NCBI GenBank assembly: GCA_949152475.1
Contig: OX424569.1
Coordinates: 31,541,950-31,605,949 of the forward strand
Source of the DNA: Terebella lapidaria
Lineage: Eukaryota > Annelida > Polychaeta > Terebellida > Terebellidae
DNA length: 64,000 nucleotides
Direction: 5' to 3'
Translations under genes and position numbers: made by a program
Part shown: positions 33,240 to 45,693 of the stretch, one piece after another
Numbering within the stretch: position 1 is the first letter of the stretch
How the letters are laid out: each line of letters starts with the position of its first letter
Notes under the pieces: generated by a model
Database searches by the model: none
What the model was told of the DNA's origin: nothing
Seen by the model: only the letters and a program-made list of their open reading frames with translations

Positions 33240-34343
33240 ATGGCCAAGTCAGAAACAGATGCGGGTCGTGAATCCGATCGTCCTGCGGAGGAAAATAATC
33301 AATTACGCGAGAAAATTTCAAGCCTCGAGCGCGAGCTTGAAATCACCCGAGTGCGTTATGATCAGGAAGTTCAGAAGCGCAATGAACGTCCACTTTTCGT
33401 CGGTAGAGATAAAAAGATAAAAACTTTCTCTATGAAAGACGATTTTGACGAGTGGTATGAAAACATCGTTCATTACTTGGAACAGCGTTTCACGTCTGAC
33501 AAAGATAAGAAGGAATTTCTTCTTGATCATTTGGATAAAGAACCTAAACTCGAATTGAAGGTACACCATGATTTGACCAGAATTTCGGTTTCTGAAATCT
33601 TGCACCAGCTAAAACAAATATTCGGCACTAAAGAGTCTGTTATACAGCTTAGACAACAGTTTTACGGTCGTAAACAGTCTTGTTCCGAGTCGCTGGACGA
33701 GTACGCTTATGCGTTAATGAATCTTGGCGCGACTTTGCAGAAATTAGACGAAGAAAGCTTGTCTGATGTTGATAACACTCTGAAACAAACTTTTGCCGAG
33801 GGCGTCTTTGACCCCAAATTGAAACGGGAATTACGTCGTTTGAATGAAGAGCGTTCAGGCATGAAATTTTGGGAACTACGCGATCGTGCCAAGGCATGGC
33901 TAGAAAGTGACGTCGCAGACGCTTCACAGGAGTCTGTCAAAACCGCGGATAGCGCTCCCGCTGCGTTACATGGCGCGACGTCTGGTGACGTTTCCGATAA
34001 ATTAGTCCAATTATTGGAAAAACACGATAAAGCGATTGATGATTTAAAACAATCTGTTCTTTCTAAAACAGCTGGGAAACAGTCGTTTCATCACTCTGAC
34101 GGCAACCGAGGTAGATTTCGCGGTAGAGGACGCAGGCGCGGTTTTCACCGGTCCTCGGGATCCAGTCGTCATGATTCCAAGTCTGCTGCTGCTGACGAAA
34201 ACAAGGAGGACGAAGGTAATTCTTACTCTTGTTTTTATTGTAAGGGCCCGAATCATTTGCAGCGAGACTGTCTAAAGCGCAAATTAGACAGAAAATCTAA
34301 AGCAGGCAAAGGTGCACAATTTGATAGGAATCAGTCAAACTAG
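33240..34343 (+). CDS. Gag part of the second Gypsy-type element (fossil)
   Basis: About 367 codons: a predicted coiled coil near the start (Glu/Arg/Leu rich, NNQLREKISSLERELE), a retrotransposon gag core around FDEWYENIVHYLEQRF, an Arg/Gly-rich patch and a CCHC knuckle CFYCKGPNHLQRDC. Confidence 0.85.
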   Translation: MAKSETDAGRESDRPAEENNQLREKISSLERELEITRVRYDQEVQKRNERPLFVGRDKKIKTFSMKDDFDEWYENIVHYLEQRFTSDKDKKEFLLDHLDKEPKLELKVHHDLTRISVSEILHQLKQIFGTKESVIQLRQQFYGRKQSCSESLDEYAYALMNLGATLQKLDEESLSDVDNTLKQTFAEGVFDPKLKRELRRLNEERSGMKFWELRDRAKAWLESDVADASQESVKTADSAPAALHGATSGDVSDKLVQLLEKHDKAIDDLKQSVLSKTAGKQSFHHSDGNRGRFRGRGRRRGFHRSSGSSRHDSKSAAADENKEDEGNSYSCFYCKGPNHLQRDCLKRKLDRKSKAGKGAQFDRNQSN

Positions 34344-34429
34344 AATCACTCGGTGTAGAGAGCCGTGCAACGAGTGGTGATGATCGAGGCTCGCCCAGAA
34401 CTGAACCGCCTGTAAAACTACAGCATATT

Positions 34430-37400
34430 GTGGGTAGATGTCCCATCGTGACGGCCAGTATTTCTGGTGTTTTGGCCAAATGTTTGGTAGATACAGGTTC
34501 GGAAGTAACAACAATTACAGATTCGTTTTATCGTCAGAATCTCATGCATTTGAACACGGAAAGTACTAACGGAATTTTGGTATTGAAAGCTGCCAATGGA
34601 TCTACAATGCCTTGTACTGGTTTGCTAAAACTTGACATTGATTTTGCCGGTAAGCACTACGCTGATGTCTATGTACTGGTGGTACACGATCCTGAAGATC
34701 CCGTGACTAGAGAACGTAAGTTAGCAGTTCCCGTTGTTCTAGGTTGCAATTTCCTGAGGATTGTTGGTGATACTATGCCAAACCAGTCCGATGATTTGGA
34801 ATTGAACAAGGTATTCAATTTGTTGCAACAGGAACAGCGTGTGAAAGAGAAACTACGTCAAAAGTTATCTACGTCTGATAATGGAGTATTAGGTCTCGTG
34901 AAGACGAGGGGTAAAAACGTGCTTATTCCAGCAGGTACTGCTAATATCATAACGTGCACAACTCGTGCTGTATCGGATAAGTATGTGCTCGTTGAAGGGA
35001 TAAATTGCAGTTCTGTCCCAGCAGGTATTGTTGTATACCCTACGTTATCGTCGGTAAATCGAGGTTCTGTCAATGTCCTTGTCATAAATTATGGCGAAAA
35101 TAGCGTTGTGTTCAAATCGGTGCAAACTATTGGCAAAATTGTAGCTTGTGATGAGATGTTGCCGGATTTGGATTTCCAGGTCGATGAGTCTGTTCCGGAT
35201 CAGTCTGTCTTACTAGTGGATTTTTCTTGTTCACAACAGATTGGAGATACGGGTATTGATGTTGAAGTTGGCGTCAATTTGGAATCACAGGACAAGGCCA
35301 AGTTAAAATCTCTGTTGTCTAGATATAAGGATGTTTTTAGCAGGAACAATGATGACATCGGATTTACTGATGTTGTGAAGCACCGCATTTCCACAACAGA
35401 TGATATTCCGATCAAACAACCCGATCGTCGTGTTCCACCCAACTTAATTCCGGAAGTCAGGAAAGTTTTGCAAGAGTGGCTTAAAAAGGACATTATCAGA
35501 GAAAGCGATAGTCCGTATGCTTCTCAAATGGTTATTGTTCGGAAGCGCGATAACAGTATTAGGCTATGTGTAGATTATCGTAGTCTCAATAAGAAAACCG
35601 TCAAGGACGCGTATCCTTTACCGCGCATAGAGGAATCTATCGAGAAGTTAAAGGGGTCCAAGTATTTTTCGTCCCTCGACCTTACACAAGGGTATTTGCA
35701 AGTTGCTTTACACGAGGATGACAAGCACAAGACGGCTTTCCGCGCTCTTGGGTCTCTTTATGAATTCGAACGTCTACCTTTTGGTCTCTGTAATAGTCCG
35801 GCTACCTTTTCTCGGTTGATGGGTAAACGTTTGGTGATTTGTGTCTGGATGATAACCTTGTCATATACTTGGATGACATTTTGGCCTACAGTTCCGATGT
35901 AGATGGCATGTTGAAAACCCTAGAGAATGTTTTTCAACGTTTGCGAGCTCACGGTTTGAAGCTCAAACCGAGCAAGTGCCATTTGTTCAAGGAAAGTGTG
36001 GTTTATCTAGGTCATACGGTTTCAGCGAAGGGCGTCCAGACTAATCCCGAGAAAGTCCGTGCAATTGAGGAGTTCCCTGTTCCCAAGACAGAGAGAGAAC
36101 TCAGGTCGTTTGTGTCCTTGTGTGGATACTATCGTCGTTTCATTCGTAATTTTGCTCAGATATGTTCACCTCTGTATGCTCTATTTTCCAAGACCACGAA
36201 GGGAAAAACGCCTAAGACGGAAATTGTGTCCAGGTGGACAGAGGAGCATCAGTCCATTTTTGATTTGCTGAAACAGAAACTAACGAACGCTCCGATCTTG
36301 GGGTTTCCTGATTTTAATTTACCGTTCATAGTAGAAACAGATGCATCAATGAAAGGTTTAGGTGCTGTCCTGTCACAGAATCAGAATGGTAAAAAGGTTG
36401 TCATTGCGTATGCAAGTAGAACTCTCAAAGAAAGCGAGAAAACCATGAAAAATTACAGCTCCACCAAGCTAGAGATGCTTGCTGTTATGTGGGCAGTAAC
36501 CAAGAAATTTAGAGATTATCTCTATGGTAATTTCTTTACGTTGCTCACTGACAATAACCCGCTCAGTCATATGTTGAATACAAAGAAGACTGCAATTGAA
36601 ATGAGCTGGCTTACAGAATTGTCAGAGTTCAATTTTGAAATGAAGTATCGCTCAAAGAAGCATAACGCAAACGCTGATGCCTTAAGTCGTTATCCAGTAC
36701 AGGATAGTCCTGATATATGTGAAATCACGTCAGAACTAACTAATTCTGCTGATGTCTGTTCTCCATCTCGCTTAGATGATGAACTATTATCTGAGTGTGT
36801 AAATAATCTGATTACTACTGATTACTCATATATAGCTTTGTGCTCATCTCTTTCGTTTTCTTCGATAGATGTATCTCGACTGCAGCAGGACGATACAGAC
36901 ATCCACAAGGTCACGCAATACGTGGAGTCTAAGGAGAGACCGCCACGAGATCGACTTAAACAGGAATCAACAAAAGTCAAGCAGCTATTGACAAAATGGG
37001 ATCAACTGACTGTCGTTAACGGTATACTTTGCAGGAATATACTGGACAATGGTGTTCAGATAACACAAATTATTCTTCCAAACTGTCTTCAAAATTTGGC
37101 TTTGAATCATCTCCATGATAAGACTGGTCATCAAGGTATAGATCGTACCTTTTCTTTGGTAAAACAGCGTTTCTATTGGCCAGGTTACTATAAATTTGTC
37201 CAAAATTACTGTAATTCTTGTCTGAGGTGTAAAGTTGCCAAGGCGCCTGTTCCGAAAATCGTAAATAAAATGTGTCATCTTTTGGCTTCTAAACCGTTGT
37301 CGTGTGTCACCATAGATTTTACTCTATTGGAATCGTCTACGTCAGGTGTAGAAAACGTGTTGGTTATGACGGATGTGTTCTCAAAGTACACGTTAGCAAT

Positions 37401-37450
37401 CCCTTGCAAGGATCAAACTGCTTCAACTGTGGCAAAAGTCTTAGTAAAAT
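34430..37450 (+). CDS. Pol part of the second Gypsy-type element (fossil)
   Basis: Protease motif CLVDTGSEVTTI; reverse transcriptase with IRLCVDYRSLN, LPFGLCNSPATFS and a YLDD box; RNase H with VETDASMKGLGAVLSQ and LTDNNPLSHML; the integrase HHCC zinc-binding region with HDKTGHQGIDRT and CLRCKVAK; and the start of the integrase core (VLVMTDVFSKYTLAIP). The order is typical of Ty3/Gypsy. Treated as a fossil. Confidence 0.85.
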
Positions 37451-38410
37451 TCTCTTTCACACGCTGTTCCTGTTGCAACAAATTGAATACCTTGTTCAAT
37501 TCAGGGAGGAAGTTGAAAATTATGGACTTTGTATACAACAATGTACCTTTGGGCACTGTTCGGAATTGCGCTCCAAATGCACACATGTTTGAATCAATGA
37601 TCCTTATTAACTAATCCTAGCAGGTGTTGACAACATCATGACATCTTACTGGGGCGTATCCTTCGGGGGCAACATCCCGCACAAACTGTCTAAATTAATC
37701 ACAAATGTATTCATGAAAGCAAAAAAACAATAGAAAAATACAACTGAAATACATTCCAGAAATTATGCGCTGAATGTTTCGAAAACTAAACGTTAATCAC
37801 TCACATAACGCAGATGACTTGACAATGTATTCCCCTCCTGACAATCTTGAGATATGTCCAGGCTTACAAGCCAGTATCTTGATGGAATATCGATACTATC
37901 GATTTCATGCTTGACGAGCAAGAAATCCAAATGGGTTTCGACAGAACGACAATATTTGAATCGTTGTAATTTTACACCTGGCCCATTCAGTTCAAAATAA
38001 CCATAAAAACCATGTGCCATGACCTACGTAAGCCTATTTCACGCAATGTTTCATACAATAGTACATGCAAAAAGTATTACAATGGTTAAAGCTGTTTTTG
38101 CTATGAGCTGTTGGAATGTCGCCATTTAGGCTAACATTGTTTTAGATGAGCCTTCCATGCGGTATGACTATCCCTACGGGACTGTCGATATGATCAGTCA
38201 ACGCACACACACACAAGCACGTAACACATGTCTGTCACATACACAGCCTCTCGCCGAACACGAATTCATGATAATATCTTGAATTGCTCTGGTTGCTCCG
38301 GGTATTGACTTTTCTAGAAATATTTCTGCGCTCGTTCCCCAAAAACCTGCATTATGTCTGGCAGCGTCATTTTAATCCGCATACATGTTCTATCTTGTTC
38401 CCACATAACT
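37451..38410. other. Unassigned intergenic DNA
   Basis: No supported gene. A short CA run is present at about 38202-38215. Frames under 100 codons show no recognisable domain. Confidence 0.45.
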
Positions 38411-38416
38411 GGTAAT

Positions 38417-39230
38417 TACGGTGGCTGATAAACGACATGGTTAAATTGTTTTTAGGAATTAAATCCACCCTGGTAGAAGTGGAGCTAACTACCTGGAGAA
38501 AATGTCTGCATCAGCGGGGGAAAGGTTAAATCCGGGGAGGAAAGTATAAATCCAGGGAGGAAAGTTTAAATCCGCGGAGGAAAGGTTAAATCTGCGGAGG
38601 AAAGGTTAAATCTGCGGAGGAAAGTTTGAATCCGCGGAAAAAAAGGTTAAATCCGCAGAGGAAAGGTTAAATCTGCGGAGGATAGGTTAGATCCGCGGAG
38701 AAAAAAGGTTATATCCGCCGAGGATTCCGCGGATTTAACGCTACTTTTCACTTTTCACGCCATGTACATCCATTGCTCCTGCGTTGTAGGCTTACACTTG
38801 TTTATCATCAGCCCACTAGATTCAAGATAGCATGTGGTTAGTGGTGGCTTTCGAATTATAGGACCTCACATGTACATGATGTAGCTGTAGACCGAATATA
38901 ACCTTTCCTCCGCGGATTTAACATTTCCTTCGTGGATTTAACCTTTCCTCCGCGGATTTAACCTTTTCTCCGCGGATTTAACCTTTCCTCCGCGGATTTA
39001 ACATTTTCTCCGTGGATTTAATCTTTCCTCCTCGGATTTAACCTTTCCTCTGCGGATTTATACTTTCCTCCCCGGATTTATACTTTCCTCCCTGGATTTA
39101 TACTTTCCTCCCCGGATTTAACCTTTCCTCCGCTGATGTAGACATTTTCTCCAGGTAGTTAGCGCCACTTCTACCAGGGTGGATTTAATTCCCAGAAAAA
39201 ATTTAACCATGTCGTTTATCAGCCACCGTA
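38417..39230. mobile_element. Foldback element FB-2 made of 20-bp repeats
   Basis: Terminal inverted repeats of about 100 bp start TACGGTGGCTGATAAACG and include CCACCCTGGTAGAAGTGG. They are flanked by a 6-bp direct duplication GGTAAT (38411-38416 and 39231-39236). The left half contains about 10 tandem units of roughly 20 bp on the pattern GCGGAGGAAAGGTTAAATCC. The right half contains about 12 units of the reverse complement, and about 150 bp of unique DNA lies at the centre. The architecture is the same as FB-1, with different repeat sequence. Confidence 0.85.
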
Positions 39231-39802
39231 GGTAATGACTTCAGCGACAAAATTGAAAAAGATGAGACCCTGATATTAATTTTCGTTTTGGAATCGAACA
39301 GGATAATTATCGTATCAGAATTGAAAAAGACTTGAATTTATATCTACAATGTTATTGTTCGATCATTTTACGACCACAAAATCAAAAATGCATCGAACTA
39401 CGTTACTCAGGTGAACCAATGTTCATACACGAGAAGAAACACTACACGATAAAAAACAAAACACATTATTCATAAATGAAGCCAGTTATTATTACATGTA
39501 CACAGTTCAATCAATGTTTGACCAGTAAACGAATACTGACTGAGGTTTGTGCGAGATTCTCTCAAATTAAGTTCAATCAAATCAACTATAAATTGGAATG
39601 TATTTATCCCGAATAAGATCCTTTTTCGCAATCTTTCAGGAATTCCAACTATACCGGTGTTCATGGATATTTCATTGATAACATTCATGCGCGTACAATT
39701 GCACATTCTTAAATTATGCGTAAATGCGTTTTCCGTGTGTCAATTACAGGGTCTAGAATCGGACAATCACTTTCTATATAAATTGTGCACAGTTGTGCAC
39801 AT

Positions 39803-40788
39803 TCAAATTTTGCTTGCAGATGGCGTCTTCTCCGTTGAGATCATGTGCTGTCTCGATATCAAACGGTTTGGTAGAGAATTGAAGTCTTTTCTCTGTTCTG
39901 TCGTTGCCCCCGCTTCCATGATCTCAGGTTGGATGACGGGTAATGCCAAAGGAACCAAGCCATTCGTAGATGTAGGTCTCACACTTTCCTTGAAACGTTT
40001 CCCAGAACGTTTCCCGGAATTCCTCGGCGCATGCGCAGGACTTGCATACTCGCTTGACGAATTCGCAAGGGATTTGGGCTTCCGGAAACACCTGCCCCGC
40101 TTGTGTTTCGTCTTCTTCAGAGGTTTCCGGTCTGAATTCAACACCGACGTCACTTCCGATGATTTTTTTACCTCTCGCTGATCCACTCGTCCTAAATGTT
40201 GGAACCGCTTTGGATTCGGACGGGGACCATACTTTTTCACGCGGCGCATATAACCAGGGACATCACATTCTTCCTCTGGGACGGAACCGACCAGTGTCTC
40301 GACTCCATCTCTGACATCCCCTGCTTCGTCGTTCGGAGGAGTTTCTTCACCTGGTAAGAGGCTAAGTTTCAGCTGTCCGAGTCGTCCCTTGACCGAGTCG
40401 AGGGAGAATTTCATCTGGTAGAGACTTTCGCTTTTCCATGGTTCCTTTAACTGACTTGATGTTGAAGGAGTACCTTTCGTGCTTGCGTCCAGGTGAATTT
40501 TGTCTGAAATTTTGAAGCAATTGCATTAAATGAGAAAATTGTACGAATAGTTGAGCTCAGTTTGCAGTGTACGTAGCCTACATACATGTATGTTATTGGC
40601 AGTGTTGAACTCAATGGAGTTCGCTGTGATGAGATGAACCCGACCAGTAGACCACACAAAATATGCTCACAATTGAACAATGATAATACTGTATACACGT
40701 ATACACGCTAGACGAGTATATTTTTTGCAACTGAAAAACATAAATCAACTTTACCTGGTCGCTTCCGCTTATTACATTTGAAAGCCAT
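39803..40788 (-). CDS. Orphan basic protein, two exons, 244 aa
   Basis: Exon 1 is 40788-40755 (ATG at 40786-40788, MAFKCNKRKRP, donor G|GTAAAG). Exon 2 is 40503-39803 (acceptor AAAATTTCAG), in phase 1, with the stop at 39803. The spliced length is 735 nt, exactly 245 codons including the stop, which supports the model. The protein is rich in Lys, Arg, Ser and Pro, with clusters such as NKRKRP and KKTKHKRGRCFRKPK that look like nuclear-localisation signals, and an acidic block near residues 70-95. I do not recognise a domain, and the function is unknown. A 210-codon plus-strand frame overlaps it and is probably its shadow, because it lacks a splice-consistent ATG. No polyadenylation signal was seen directly downstream. 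Confidence 0.55.
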
Positions 40789-41530
40789 TTCGCAAACAGA
40801 TCCAACGATTGAGAAGCAATACCTCCAATACAATAAATGATATCCAGTATATTCCTGATCAGCCGTTCCAGTCCTCACTATAGTAACTCGGAGTCGTTAC
40901 CACAATAACTTCTTGTAGATCCTTTGCGGACCGAGTGGTTGCTTCTCTACCATTGCTTGACACAGCAATATGTTTTTCAAAACGGAAAGAATGAAGGTAT
41001 TGTATTCCTATGCGTTTAGTTTGATCCCGATCTCTCTACCATCTCCGTATATAATTTGTGATTGTACTCGAAAAAAGCAAAGCAAATAAACACAAACTTT
41101 TCCATTACAAATGGGTGAATACCTAGTTCATTTCCACGAGCGGTCCGTGTGGTCTACAAATTATATATATCGATTGGTATCATTGCTTTGATACAAGAAG
41201 AAACCGATGACGTATTTTGGATGGAATTCACTAAACCGATCACCAATTATGATCTGTTAGTTCTTGGAGAGGCGCTTCCCAATCGAATCATCAGCATGAC
41301 TTGCCAAGCAATGTAGAAGATGGGTGATTCACGGCGTTTGCAGATTCAATGTTTTGCGGGTGTTTAAGTTTGAAGATCAATGCTAGATTGTATTCCAGGT
41401 GATATTCGATTTATATTTCTACGATCTTTGTCGCTCATTTGATTTGACATCCCAATCTTGCGATTATATATTTAACAATGTAGTAGTTATTTGCCTTAAG
41501 GGACACAGTCTTCTGCATATACATGTAGGA
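40789..41530. other. Intergenic DNA upstream of the orphan gene
   Basis: AT-rich, with no gene recognised. It should hold the promoter of the minus-strand gene, but no TATA-like or initiator element could be singled out. Confidence 0.4.
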
Positions 41531-41642
41531 CACAGGGCCGAGTGCGGAACTTACACTTCAGGCTAAAGTTTCACTCTGACAATTATACAAACATAAGAAA
41601 AGTAACACTTTAGCTATGAGTTCCGCATTCGACCCTGAATAC
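41531..41642. repeat. Short foldback, about 110 bp
   Basis: CAGGGCCGAGTGCGGAACT on the left pairs with AGTTCCGCATTCGACCCTG on the right, with more pairing inside (CTAAAGT on both arms). It looks like a miniature inverted-repeat element. Confidence 0.55.
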
Positions 41643-41806
41643 TGCTTCGACATACAAAATCAGATGATGCCTGCATCAATTGGAGCAGTATTGAGTCTTA
41701 AAATATCGTTTTCTGATATTAAACTTCATCGGAAACTTAGGAACATTACGATGTTTTGATGCACACCTGAAAAGAAAAAGAATCCGCAACAACATACTAC
41801 CCCAGA

Positions 41807-41812
41807 TTTATT
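41807..41812 (-). terminator. Polyadenylation signal of LVIVD gene A
   Basis: AATAAA on the minus strand, 26 bp beyond the stop codon of the minus-strand LVIVD gene. Confidence 0.65.
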
Positions 41813-41837
41813 CTGAAAAGTATTACTACTGACAATT

Positions 41838-44800
41838 TCAAAGAGTTTCCACTTCCTCCAAAGGCGGACATGTTGTGACGTCATCAGCTCGGATGATCTC
41901 GCGATATCTGCGTCTCTCGAGCGTGATTTCTTTAACCTCGTTCTCCATGGGAACATTGGGAAACACAGACGGCCTCAGGACGTAAAGGCCATATTCTATG
42001 CTAGTCGTTATGATGTTACCTGAGAATATACAACGATATCTTGTCCAAATCAATCCATATTGGTGTTATTTACCACCGGAAAGGGGCTGATTTTGTTTCG
42101 CTCATGTTTGTAAACATTACATTAAAGGAAAACAAAGAACATTTCAGCCGAGTAGATCATGATGTTCAACAGTAAGTATTAAGTAACGTAATTATGATGT
42201 TGATAAAAAAAAACTCAAGATCCGGAGTAATGAAAAGTGTATTGTTCAAAGGACGTAGGCGTTTTGGAAAGTAGACAGGATAAATGGTCTCATTCCTTAT
42301 CTTAAACTCACAAAGCTTCTGAAAGGTACATTAGCTATAGCCTTGCTAGGACCTAACCTGATGGTAGGTATGGGTAACTGCTCCAGGCCCCGTTGAATTG
42401 AGGCCCATCATCATCTGGATAGGTATCGAAGTAAGCCACCTCGGTGAGGGTGAAGGCCTGCTGGTCTATCCTCAGTATCCGGAGACCCGTCCTGTAGTTG
42501 GCCTGGTAGCTCAGGTCGCCGATAATGTAGAGGTTGTGGTCGATGGAGTTGAGGCCACGGTAGGTGTTCTCCAGTGTCGGCTCTGTGAGATTCGTTACGT
42601 CCCAGACGTAGGTCTTCTGGACTCTTTGGGACAGGAAGAATAGGATGTACATTTGTATACATAGTATCTTTCTGCTTTATTGCCTTGGAGAAAGCGAAAT
42701 GGATGGTATTTATTTGTGTTCATTTGCCATATTGCAAGGACGATTGCTCATTCGAATTGGAGTGTACGGGTATTTTGCAAATTCATTGGAATTTTCATAT
42801 TTCGATTTCTTATGACAGCGTCCAAGAGTCGGTGACCATTTGCAGTATTACACCAACTCGCACCCAACGGCGGACAGCCACAGGAACCAAAATCGATGTC
42901 CATGCCACCAAGTGCAGAATACACAGTTCTACACATAGCAAACTTACGGGTCGCCCCTTCGTTCATCCAGCTCATCGTTCAAGAGGACTGTCGTGTGGTC
43001 CTCAGTGATCCAGCCCTGGGGACAGAAAGGGGACAGGTGACAGACCACAAAAAACACAAACAAATACAAACATAAACATAATAAAGTTCACATAAACCAT
43101 AGGCACGCACAGTGGTAACATATCGCATGGTGAGAATGAAGTGGCTTGTATAATTACAGACACGGAATTAAACGAAAATAAAGTTATACTAGTGTCACTC
43201 TATAACAATTCACTCACATGACTGAGCTGCAACGTACTTTACTGATGAAACACCAATTTTAGATTCAATTTACCATAACTCACGATACTGCAAGACATGT
43301 ATTACTGCTAATATATTCACAAGACAATCTGCAAAATTTTATTGTATATACTGAAGTCTGCAATAGCCACGTGCCTGATGCGTGTAGGCAGAGCTGTTGT
43401 ACCCAGTCCTTGAGATCATCTGCATGTTGGCCTTGTCCTCGACATCGACGATAGTGAAGGTGTCCTCGTTGTAGCACATACAGATCTCACGTCCCTGGTA
43501 GTCAGTGTCTGGGCCGTTGTACACAAAGCACTGGGCGTCATGGACGTAACCGTCAAAGCCGAAACAGCCAGCGTAAGTCGGGTTGAGTGGGTCATTCACG
43601 TCAATCACGTGCAGGCCACCTTGAAAATTGAAGTTCGTGGTTTAATTTATTTATGTTGCATCCAACGTAGCTCTTGAGTCCTACGTATTTTAATGAGCAC
43701 CAGATGCAGCATTGATCATGGCGATAAATTCGGAAACTTTGGTGTAGACCAGAATGGATTTGGTTACACAGCTTGAAACTGATGCACTACTCAGATTGAA
43801 GTTCCGAAGTAGTACCTTCGCAGTTGTTCTCGTACTGCCTCGACAGCGACCCGACCAAGTACACGAACCCCTGGGCGCTGCCGACGACGTTGTGTGTGTG
43901 TCCCGTGCCGTTGTAGTGGGAGTCCGCCTCTAGGCGCAGGGGCGGGTTACCGTCCATGTCCCGGAGACGGGTCAGGTCGAACACCTGCATACCGTGCTCA
44001 GGGTGTTCCGACACGATAAAGGCGTAGTCGCCGACCACCTTGACGTCCCGCCACATGAACGTTATATCTCCCGCGCTTTTTTTTCGGGAAAAAAATGTTT
44101 TGTTTTTCTCTCTCTCGTTATAGTTTACATCTTTGCAGGGGATTAAAGATGGTTGACTGATTGATTATGTTCATGGTGTATAGTTACCAAAAGAAATATA
44201 GCGATCGATGCATCGATAGGACGAATTCGCCAAGAGATCATGGATTTTGACTTCGACATTACTCGCACTTTCAAAAAAGACGGGGAATACAGTGTCAGTT
44301 GATACAACATCATGACATCATAAGAAAACTCACGCGGTCACAAGATGGCCCAGGACGACCGGTGTGACGTCATTGGGATCTCCCCCGTTGGGTGTAACTC
44401 GCACGAAGGAGGTTCCGTCGTTCATACCAACAATGGCGTACTCGTCATTGTTCAGAGGATCCACCCAGCCCCAGATGTCGTTGGTCTTCTTACTGGGAGG
44501 CAGACCAAAGTTTTTCTATCTTTGTTTTCAAAAATTGATGTAATGATATTATACACCGAGACAAAATTGTATGCATACTTTGTATGTTCTTGGATATATA
44601 GGCTATCCAGTCTTTCGAAATACAACTCAACTCAGATAAAAATAGGAAGATATGTCATAATACTGAAAAAATCGACTGGAAATCAATATTCGAATATTTA
44701 GCATCAAATCTAGACTAATTGATCGCTGAAGGTTCAAGGTTGAAGGTTCGCTGGACGTCCGTGTCTGGAAACGTACGTTCCGTTCACCTCGGGGTTAGAA

Positions 44801-45693
44801 AACAGTTCGGCGTTCGGAACAAAAGCCACGTGATCTATGTTACTGCAAGGGTATGAGGCTGTGGGCGTGTCCGCAAAACCTGCAAATTATTTACTGATGT
44901 GAAATGACCTGAAAATAGCCTGGTGAGTTTCTCAAAAGCAACATTTATATTTTAAAGATAAACATTATCATTGTTAAATTTCATTGATATTCTCGACACA
45001 ATACGTTTTATCTGGTTATCTATCCCGTCATCAAAACAAGTACGACTAACCAGTATCATACTCTGGACTTGCTACTGGAAGTTTTGAGAGTATAATTATC
45101 ACATTTAACTCACCATCTACACACGGTGTGAACCCGTCAATCCGGTTATTGTCAAACTGCGGACAACTGCCTTCCGCCATGCATTCATCGAGTATGTCTG
45201 ACTGTTCCTGCATCAACTCCATCATAATTTCCCTCATTTCTCGCCCGTCCTCGTGAGATTTTTCCTCCACAGGGAAGCTTTCCGGAGTGGAATCATGGTT
45301 AGGTAGGTTCCAATCACCCCAGTCCCCCCAGTCAGTCACCAGGCAAGGCGCCGAGGCCGGAATGGCTTGGGTACGAAACGAAAAAGTCGTTTTATTTTTT
45401 TAAACAGTGCAATGTTGGTGTGGCAGTTACTGTAGTTTCCAATATTTGGATTGGGTCACTGTATTTTAGCATATATATATATATGTAAATAGCCTGCAAG
45501 GTTACATCGAAAACAATTGATAACGTTTTACCTTCACTTTATCACATACATTTTTCTAGTTTAATAATGTCTAATCCAATAATACATTTCGTTTAATTTA
45601 TATTCGATATTTTGAGTAGGATTCAGTCATGTATCCTGAAAACATACCCTGGACGTTTGCCGTAATAGCGACAACAAAGCAAAGTAACAACAT
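41838..45693 (-). CDS. Secreted LVIVD beta-propeller protein, paralogue A (526 aa)
   Basis: Nine exons: 45693-45648, 45365-45114, 44879-44777, 44492-44334, 44075-43816, 43619-43375, 43015-42948, 42623-42358 and 42019-41838. They sum to 1581 nt with consistent phases. Exon 1 encodes a signal peptide (MLLLCFVVAITA). Exon 2 has a Trp-rich motif TDWGDWGDWN and a Cys pair. From about residue 125 to 470 there is a propeller of LVIVD type, related to the bacterial 'choice-of-anchor B' family, with VQVFDL/LHVIDVNDPLNP blades and the conserved GYVHDAQCFVYNGPD...GREICMCYNE. The tail (residues 470-526) is charged. Family members are secreted or surface proteins of unknown activity. The donor after exon 6 is GC (CAG|GCACGT), and the exon 5 acceptor is purine-rich. 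It faces paralogue B head to head. Confidence 0.85.

Larger units (their letters stand above)
31904..37450 (+). mobile_element. Second Ty3/Gypsy-type element, 5' part, broken
   Basis: Parts in order: a candidate 5' LTR (31904-32333), a 0.9-kb leader, gag (33240-34343) and pol with protease, reverse transcriptase, RNase H and the beginning of integrase (34430 to about 37450). No matching 3' LTR is recognised in the window, so the right limit is only where integrase similarity fades. The element is broken, with a few breaks. It is not close in sequence to the element at 15.4 kb and its GC content resembles the host. Age cannot be estimated without a second LTR. Confidence 0.85.

Noticed and set aside
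39549-40181. 210-codon plus-strand frame as a gene
   Set aside because: It overlaps the better-supported minus-strand two-exon gene, whose splice model closes in frame. The plus-strand frame has no domain or polyadenylation signal.
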